Shown: one piece after another, positions 7,415-10,684 of the stretch
Position numbering within the stretch: the stretch's first letter is position 1
How the letters are laid out: the number at the start of each line of letters is the position of its first letter
Assembly (NCBI GenBank): GCA_030426445.1
Contig: JAUHYS010000050.1
Span: forward strand, 1 to 10,684
Length of the DNA: 10,684 nt
Reading direction: 5' to 3'
Source: a bacterium
GTDB taxonomy: Bacteria > UBA10199 > DSSB01
Translations under genes and position numbers: made by a program
The notes under the pieces: model-generated
What the model was told of the DNA's origin: nothing
What the model saw: the letters and a program-made list of their open reading frames with translations, nothing else
Database searches by the model: none

Positions 7415-8800
7415 ATGGAAAAAGGTTCTAAAAAATACTATCTCAAAACCTATGGCTGCCAAATGAATGAGCTCGATAGTTCACAAATGGGGCGCCTCTT
7501 AAAAAAAGAAGGTTTTCTGGCAACTCAAACTCCTGAAGAGGCCGATCTTATTTTAATCAACACTTGCAGTATTCGGGAAAAAGCTAGCCAAAAACTATAT
7601 AGCGATATTGGTCGCTTTCGTTCACTGAAATTACAGCGGCCCGATCTTCTTTTAGGTGTGGCAGGTTGTCAGGCTCAAGCTGAAGGTATCCAGCTCAAAA
7701 AACGTTTTGCATATTTGGATTTTATTTTAGGCCCAGACCATCATCAGAAAATTTCTGAAGTGATAAAAAAAACAAGTGAACAGCCTTCCTTTGCGGCTCA
7801 ATTAGGGTTTGCTCAACCCAAAGATTATCAATTTGTCAATTTGCTTCCAGATGAAGAGGAAAATCAGGTCAAGGCTTTTGTGACAATTATGAAGGGCTGT
7901 GATAATTTTTGCTCGTTTTGTATTGTCCCTTATGTGAGAGGGCGAGAGGTCTGCCGTTCTGCAGAGGACATTGTGAGTGAGGTCAAGCAATTAGCTGAGC
8001 TGGGAGTCAAAGAGGTCACCTTATTAGGGCAAAATGTTAACTCTTATGGTATGGGAAGACACCGTTTAGAAGAAAAAACTCATTCCAAAAAACCTGGGGT
8101 CATTTCTTTTACCCAGTTACTTAAGCGGATAAGTCAAGAAACGGACATTCAACGAATTCGCTTTACCACTTCTCACCCTAAAGATTTTCCTTTGGAACTC
8201 ATGGAAGAGTTTGCTTCCAACCCAAAGTTAGCACAGCACTTTCATTTACCAGTCCAGTCAGGCTCCAATGAAGTTCTCAAAAATATGTACCGCGGTTATA
8301 GCTATGAGGAATATTTATCCTTAATTGAAAACTTTAGAAAACTTGCGCCTGAAGCCAGTTTATCTACGGACATTATTGTCGGCTTTCCTGGAGAGACTGA
8401 AGCGGATTTCCAAAAGACCTTGCAATTATTAAAAGAAGTTCAATTTGATTCAATTTATTCTTTTCATTATTCCGTTCGCCCTAAGACTACCGCAGCAAAT
8501 TATTTTAAGGATGATGTGCCTTTAGAGACTAAAAAAGAACGTCTCTTACGCTTGCAAACTTTACAAAATGAGATTACTCTTAAACGAAATCAAAAATATA
8601 TTGGAAAAGAGCTTAAAGTACTCGTTGAAGGTGCCTCGAAACAGAGTTCTGTTATAAAGGATAATTCATTTTGTGGGAGAAGTTCTCAAAATCATATGTT
8701 ACACTTTAAAGGTGAAGAGTCTGATATTGGGCAGATTATTTCTATTAAAGTCACGCATGCAGGACCCAATTCGATGTTAGGGGAAAAATATGGGAACTGA
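7415..8800 (+). CDS. miaB: tRNA-2-methylthio-N6-dimethylallyladenosine synthase MiaB
   Basis: Radical-SAM methylthiotransferase that adds the 2-methylthio group to i6A37 of tRNAs reading UNN codons. Numbered from this ATG (461 residues; E. coli 474), the N-terminal MTTase domain has its three auxiliary-cluster cysteines at Cys15 (TYGCQMN), Cys51 (INTCSIREKAS) and Cys85 (VAGCQAQ). The radical-SAM CX3CX2C is GCDNFCSFC with Cys162/166/169. LLGQNVNSYG, HLPVQSGS and TDIIVGFPGETEADF follow, and a C-terminal TRAM domain ends near FCGRSSQNHMLHF. The N-terminal MTTase motif with GQNVNSYG points to MiaB rather than RimO or MtaB. The frame stays open to a TTG at 7376 and an ATG at 7385, but those lie on or just after a TATAAT box and lack ribosome sites. 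The ATG at 7415 has AAGAGA about 10 nt upstream and gives the usual short lead before KKYYLKTYGCQMN. Confidence 0.95.
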   Translation: MEKGSKKYYLKTYGCQMNELDSSQMGRLLKKEGFLATQTPEEADLILINTCSIREKASQKLYSDIGRFRSLKLQRPDLLLGVAGCQAQAEGIQLKKRFAYLDFILGPDHHQKISEVIKKTSEQPSFAAQLGFAQPKDYQFVNLLPDEEENQVKAFVTIMKGCDNFCSFCIVPYVRGREVCRSAEDIVSEVKQLAELGVKEVTLLGQNVNSYGMGRHRLEEKTHSKKPGVISFTQLLKRISQETDIQRIRFTTSHPKDFPLELMEEFASNPKLAQHFHLPVQSGSNEVLKNMYRGYSYEEYLSLIENFRKLAPEASLSTDIIVGFPGETEADFQKTLQLLKEVQFDSIYSFHYSVRPKTTAANYFKDDVPLETKKERLLRLQTLQNEITLKRNQKYIGKELKVLVEGASKQSSVIKDNSFCGRSSQNHMLHFKGEESDIGQIISIKVTHAGPNSMLGEKYGN

Positions 8801-9305
8801 AAAAGAGATCATGATCGCTATGAAGGTAACAGGTTTGACCATTGACCCATTTACCAATATGCCTATTGTGATTTTAAAAGATAGAGAAGAAAAAACGGCA
8901 CTTCCTATTTGGATTGGGTTAATCGAAGCTTCTGCGATTGCTAGCGAACTCGAACATGTTCAGCTATCACGTCCCATGACTCATGATTTGATTAAGAATT
9001 TACTCAAGGAACTTAATGCAGAAATGATTCGAGTTGAGATCAGTGACCTCCATGACAATACTTTTTTTGCAAAAATTTATATCAAAAGTGAGGGACGTCA
9101 TATCGTGCTCGATGCTAGACCGAGTGATGCCATTGCCATGGCTTTACGAGTTGGTTTGGCTATTCACGTGAGTCCAGAAGTCGTAGAAAAATCCCGAAGA
9201 ATTGATCTGACGGAAACCGTTGATAACGATGAAAGCAAACGTCAAAAATGGACAGAAGTGCTTGAAAACCTCTCGCCCGAAGATTTTGGAAAATATAAAA
9301 TGTAG
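8790..9305 (+). CDS. Bifunctional nuclease family protein (DUF151/BFN)
   Basis: 171-residue protein with the DUF151 domain over roughly residues 9-140. Plant BFN members are reported to have RNase and DNase activity; the bacterial role is not settled. Visible hallmarks are KVTGLTIDPFTNMPIVILKD, LPIWIGLIEASAIA, RPMTHDLIKNLL, and DARPSDAIAMALR. No C-terminal UVR motif is present; the tail is charged and ends with SPEDFGKYKM. The ATG at 8790 overlaps the miaB stop by 11 bp and has a strong AGGGG site 6 nt upstream, inside miaB, which supports this start over the internal ATGs at 8811 and 8820 and suggests translational coupling. As I recall, miaB followed by a DUF151 gene also occurs in Geobacter-type genomes, hinting at a shared operon rather than a shared pathway. 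Confidence 0.9.
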   Translation: MGTEKEIMIAMKVTGLTIDPFTNMPIVILKDREEKTALPIWIGLIEASAIASELEHVQLSRPMTHDLIKNLLKELNAEMIRVEISDLHDNTFFAKIYIKSEGRHIVLDARPSDAIAMALRVGLAIHVSPEVVEKSRRIDLTETVDNDESKRQKWTEVLENLSPEDFGKYKM

Positions 9306-9314
9306 GGCCGATCC

Positions 9315-9743
9315 ATGATGCTAAAAAAAAATCTTTACATATGGGGGCCCGTGGTATCCTTAGTTTTTATCGTTTTTTTACTTTCTTCTTTCTCCACACA
9401 TCTTGCTGATGACCCAGTCAAAATTGTTCCTATTTTGGGCTACTTTCTTTTAGGCTTTTTCTTCATTCGGGCCATGTTATTAATTAAACCTTATTCTAAG
9501 ATTTTTTGTCTAACTATAAGTTTTACATTAAGTTTTTTGATAATTTTTTTTGATCAATTTTATCAAGGGTTGAGTTTTTTTCAACAGTCGGCTTGGAAGA
9601 ATGGGCTGATTGACTTGGCTGGAATGGCTTTAGGAATCGGAACTTATTTTTTGCTTTACTATTCCCTGATGGGCTCAAAAAAAATCTACCCACAAGCCAA
9701 GGCTCCGGAGGGATGCTGTTCTTTGGAGACAAATATCCCATGA
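9315..9743 (+). CDS. Small VanZ-like integral membrane protein
   Basis: 142-residue protein with four hydrophobic segments at about 8-26, 38-57, 63-80 and 98-117, and a short polar tail containing a Cys-Cys pair. The layout fits the VanZ-like family: a first helix ending LLSSF, a second with GYFLLGFFFIRAM, and then DQFYQGLSFFQQSAWKNGLID, which lines up with the family's DExxQ...D pattern. It is divergent: the Glu of DE is Gln81, the usual Arg after the loop is missing, and the Asn expected after the final Asp (Asp100) is Gly103. The function of this family outside teicoplanin resistance is largely unknown, and no antibiotic role should be assumed. AGGG at 9304-9307, overlapping the upstream stop, is 7 nt before the ATG. 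It sits 9 bp after the DUF151 gene and shares ATGA with the carbonic anhydrase start. Confidence 0.72.
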   Translation: MMLKKNLYIWGPVVSLVFIVFLLSSFSTHLADDPVKIVPILGYFLLGFFFIRAMLLIKPYSKIFCLTISFTLSFLIIFFDQFYQGLSFFQQSAWKNGLIDLAGMALGIGTYFLLYYSLMGSKKIYPQAKAPEGCCSLETNIP

Positions 9744-10252
9744 GGCATGCTTATCAAAACAAAATGCCAAAAATGGATGAATCGGTATTTATTGCCCCAG
9801 GAGCCCATGTCATTGGAGATGTCCAAATTGGCCAAGGCTCGAGTATTTGGTTCAATACTGTGGTAAGAGGCGATGTTTTTCCCATTCGTATAGGAAAAAA
9901 CACCAATATTCAGGATAACTCTCTGATTCATGTCACCAGTGGTCAATATGCGACCCAAATTGGGGATGAGGTGACCGCAGGGCATCGTGTCATTTTACAT
10001 GGTTGTGAAATAGCTGATCGAGTTTTGGTGGGAATGGGGGCCATCATCATGGATGGTGCTGTGATAGATGAAGAAACCATTATTGGTGCGGGATCTTTAG
10101 TCACTCCTGGAACTAAAATACCTAAGCGCGTTTTGGCTTTGGGAAGTCCCTGTAAGGTCATAAGAGAGCTCAAACCCAAAGAATTGACTCATCTGAAGGA
10201 ATCCGCTTTACATTATTGTCAATTAGCATCGGCATACTTAGCCCCTATGTAA
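9740..10252 (+). CDS. Gamma-class carbonic anhydrase-like protein (left-handed beta-helix)
   Basis: 170-residue hexapeptide-repeat protein of the gamma carbonic anhydrase/YrdA/CamH family, predicted to form a trimer of left-handed beta-helices. The repeats run from VFIAPGAHVIGDVQIG through IGAGSLVTPGTKIP, and a C-terminal helix follows (ELTHLKESALHYCQL). The three expected metal-binding histidines are His64 (SLIHV), His82 (TAGHR) and His87 (ILHGC), with the conserved WFNTVVRGD (37-45) and NIQDNS. Whether it hydrates CO2 or acts in another acyl or metal role cannot be read from the sequence. The frame is open to an ATG at 9713, but there the GGAGGG abuts the start codon. The ATG at 9740 overlaps the VanZ-like stop as ATGA, has GGAG 11 nt upstream, and gives the usual short N-terminus. 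It is the last gene of the miaB run. Confidence 0.93.
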   Translation: MRHAYQNKMPKMDESVFIAPGAHVIGDVQIGQGSSIWFNTVVRGDVFPIRIGKNTNIQDNSLIHVTSGQYATQIGDEVTAGHRVILHGCEIADRVLVGMGAIIMDGAVIDEETIIGAGSLVTPGTKIPKRVLALGSPCKVIRELKPKELTHLKESALHYCQLASAYLAPM

Positions 10253-10292
10253 AAAGACGCTTGGTGTTTTTGAACCTCCTCCAAAAGTTCAA
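10253..10292 (+). terminator. Weak terminator-like hairpins after the carbonic anhydrase gene
   Basis: Directly after the stop, AAAGACGC (10253-10260), a TTG loop and GTGTTTTT (10264-10271) pair over 8 bp with two G·T wobbles, and the descending arm ends in five T. A second inverted repeat, TTGAAC (10270-10275) and GTTCAA (10287-10292), follows but has no T-run. The position at the end of the miaB gene run fits a terminator; the low GC of the stem makes it weak. Confidence 0.3.
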
Positions 10293-10383
10293 TTGCAATA
10301 ACTTATTAAAATATCAGTATTTTTATGTTTAGTTGAGCCGAAAAATAAATTCTCAAAGCTATGAATGCCACTTGATTCCTCTT

Positions 10384-10403
10384 TCGAAGCTTGCTAGCTT
10401 CGG
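10384..10403 (+). promoter_or_regulatory. Perfect hairpin in the leader of the Ser/Thr kinase gene
   Basis: CGAAGC (10385-10390), a TTGCTA loop and GCTTCG (10397-10402) form a 6-bp perfect stem, with one extra T·G pair outside. It ends about 9-10 nt before the kinase ATG, in the place where a ribosome-binding site would lie, and none is visible. The rest of the 160-bp spacer (10253-10412) is AT-rich, and I see no convincing -35/-10 pair in it. Confidence 0.35.
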
Positions 10404-10412
10404 TGCCTCATC

Positions 10413-10684
10413 ATGAATAAATATCCAATGCAGTTTGGGCGATACTTGCTCATCAACAAGATTGCCTCCGGGGGGATGGCGGAAATTTTTAAAGCGAAAC
10501 TTCAAGGAGTGGAGGGCTTTGAAAAAACCGTCGCCATTAAAAGGATACTTCCCTTTTGGTCAGAAGATCGTAACTTCATAACCATGTTGGTGGATGAAGC
10601 CAAGGTATTAGTGCACCTCAATCATCCCAACATTGTGCAGGTTTACGAGCTAGGCCGTGTTGACCAGATCTATTTTATTGCCAT
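10413..10684 (+). CDS. Ser/Thr protein kinase, N-terminal part, cut by window edge
   Basis: The first 90 codons of a Hanks-type Ser/Thr kinase are present and the frame stays open to the window edge. The protein begins FGRYLLINKIASGGMAEIFK (8-27), a glycine-rich loop of the GGMAE type common in bacterial Pkn kinases. The ATP-anchoring lysine is Lys43 in VAIKRILP, the helix-C glutamate is Glu62 in VDEAKVL, and HLNHPNIVQVYELG (68-81) is the usual end of the helix-C/beta-4 region. The catalytic loop and anything C-terminal (often a membrane or TPR/sensor part) are outside the window. The ATG has no recognisable ribosome site, and a perfect hairpin ends about 10 nt before it. The in-frame ATG at 10428 also lacks one. 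The wording of the N-lobe is most like myxobacterial and Bdellovibrio-type kinases, a family-level impression. Confidence 0.93.
   Translation, partial: MNKYPMQFGRYLLINKIASGGMAEIFKAKLQGVEGFEKTVAIKRILPFWSEDRNFITMLVDEAKVLVHLNHPNIVQVYELGRVDQIYFIA

Noticed and set aside
7802..7990. 62-codon minus-strand frame inside miaB
   Set aside because: Lies opposite the highly conserved radical-SAM core and has no family features.
9315..9743. VanZ-like gene as an antibiotic resistance determinant
   Set aside because: Only the general fold family is recognisable, it is divergent at key positions, and no van cluster is nearby.
9523..10179. Three minus-strand frames (72, 99 and 78 codons) opposite the VanZ-like and carbonic anhydrase genes
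   Set aside because: All are antisense to well-supported genes, show no domain, and arise from the codon composition of the real frames.

Overview
The window is a stretch of AT-rich bacterial chromosome with ten protein genes packed closely together. Two are cut by the window edges. No RNA genes, insertion sequences, phage genes or CRISPR arrays are visible. The content suggests a Gram-negative bacterium: a periplasmic DsbD thiol:disulfide reductase, a 23S rRNA m5C methyltransferase of the RlmI type, a hemC–cobA/hemD pair, miaB followed directly by a bifunctional-nuclease (DUF151) gene, and a Ser/Thr kinase whose N-lobe resembles the Pkn kinases of Myxococcus and Bdellovibrio relatives. This combination fits best with the old 'Deltaproteobacteria' (Myxococcota, Bdellovibrionota or a related uncultured lineage). 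That placement is inference, not something the sequence proves.

Layout. Bases 2-1549 (+) are the 3' part of dsbD. Bases 1607-3598 (+) encode a membrane-bound orphan histidine kinase with a TTG start. Its 3' end overlaps by 18 bp the convergent rlmI-like gene (3581-4747, -). A 128-bp divergent spacer with a GC-rich imperfect hairpin separates rlmI from hemC (4876-5811, +). hemC is followed after 3 bp by a cobA-hemD fusion (5815-7341, +). After a short gap with a TATAAT box comes a tight run: miaB (start most likely 7415), the DUF151 nuclease gene (11-bp overlap), a small VanZ-like membrane protein (9-bp gap) and a gamma-class carbonic anhydrase (ATGA overlap, start most likely 9740). A 160-bp spacer with a terminator-like hairpin and a second, perfect hairpin precedes the Ser/Thr kinase gene, which runs off the right edge from 10413.

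How the genes work together. HemC makes hydroxymethylbilane. The HemD half of the fusion cyclises it to uroporphyrinogen III, and the CobA half methylates that to precorrin-2, so the pair covers the branch point between haem and siroheme/cobalamin. RlmI-like and MiaB modify rRNA and tRNA respectively. DsbD carries reducing power from the cytoplasm to the periplasm. The two kinases are sensory or regulatory genes with no partner visible here.

Most of this is conserved housekeeping DNA and I see no convincing new defence or mobile system. The points worth a second look are small: an extra cysteine pair in the DsbD thioredoxin domain, similar GCTAG-type hairpins ending about 9 bases before both the hemC and the Ser/Thr kinase start codons, a GC-rich palindrome that may be a dispersed repeat, and start-codon corrections for miaB and the carbonic anhydrase.
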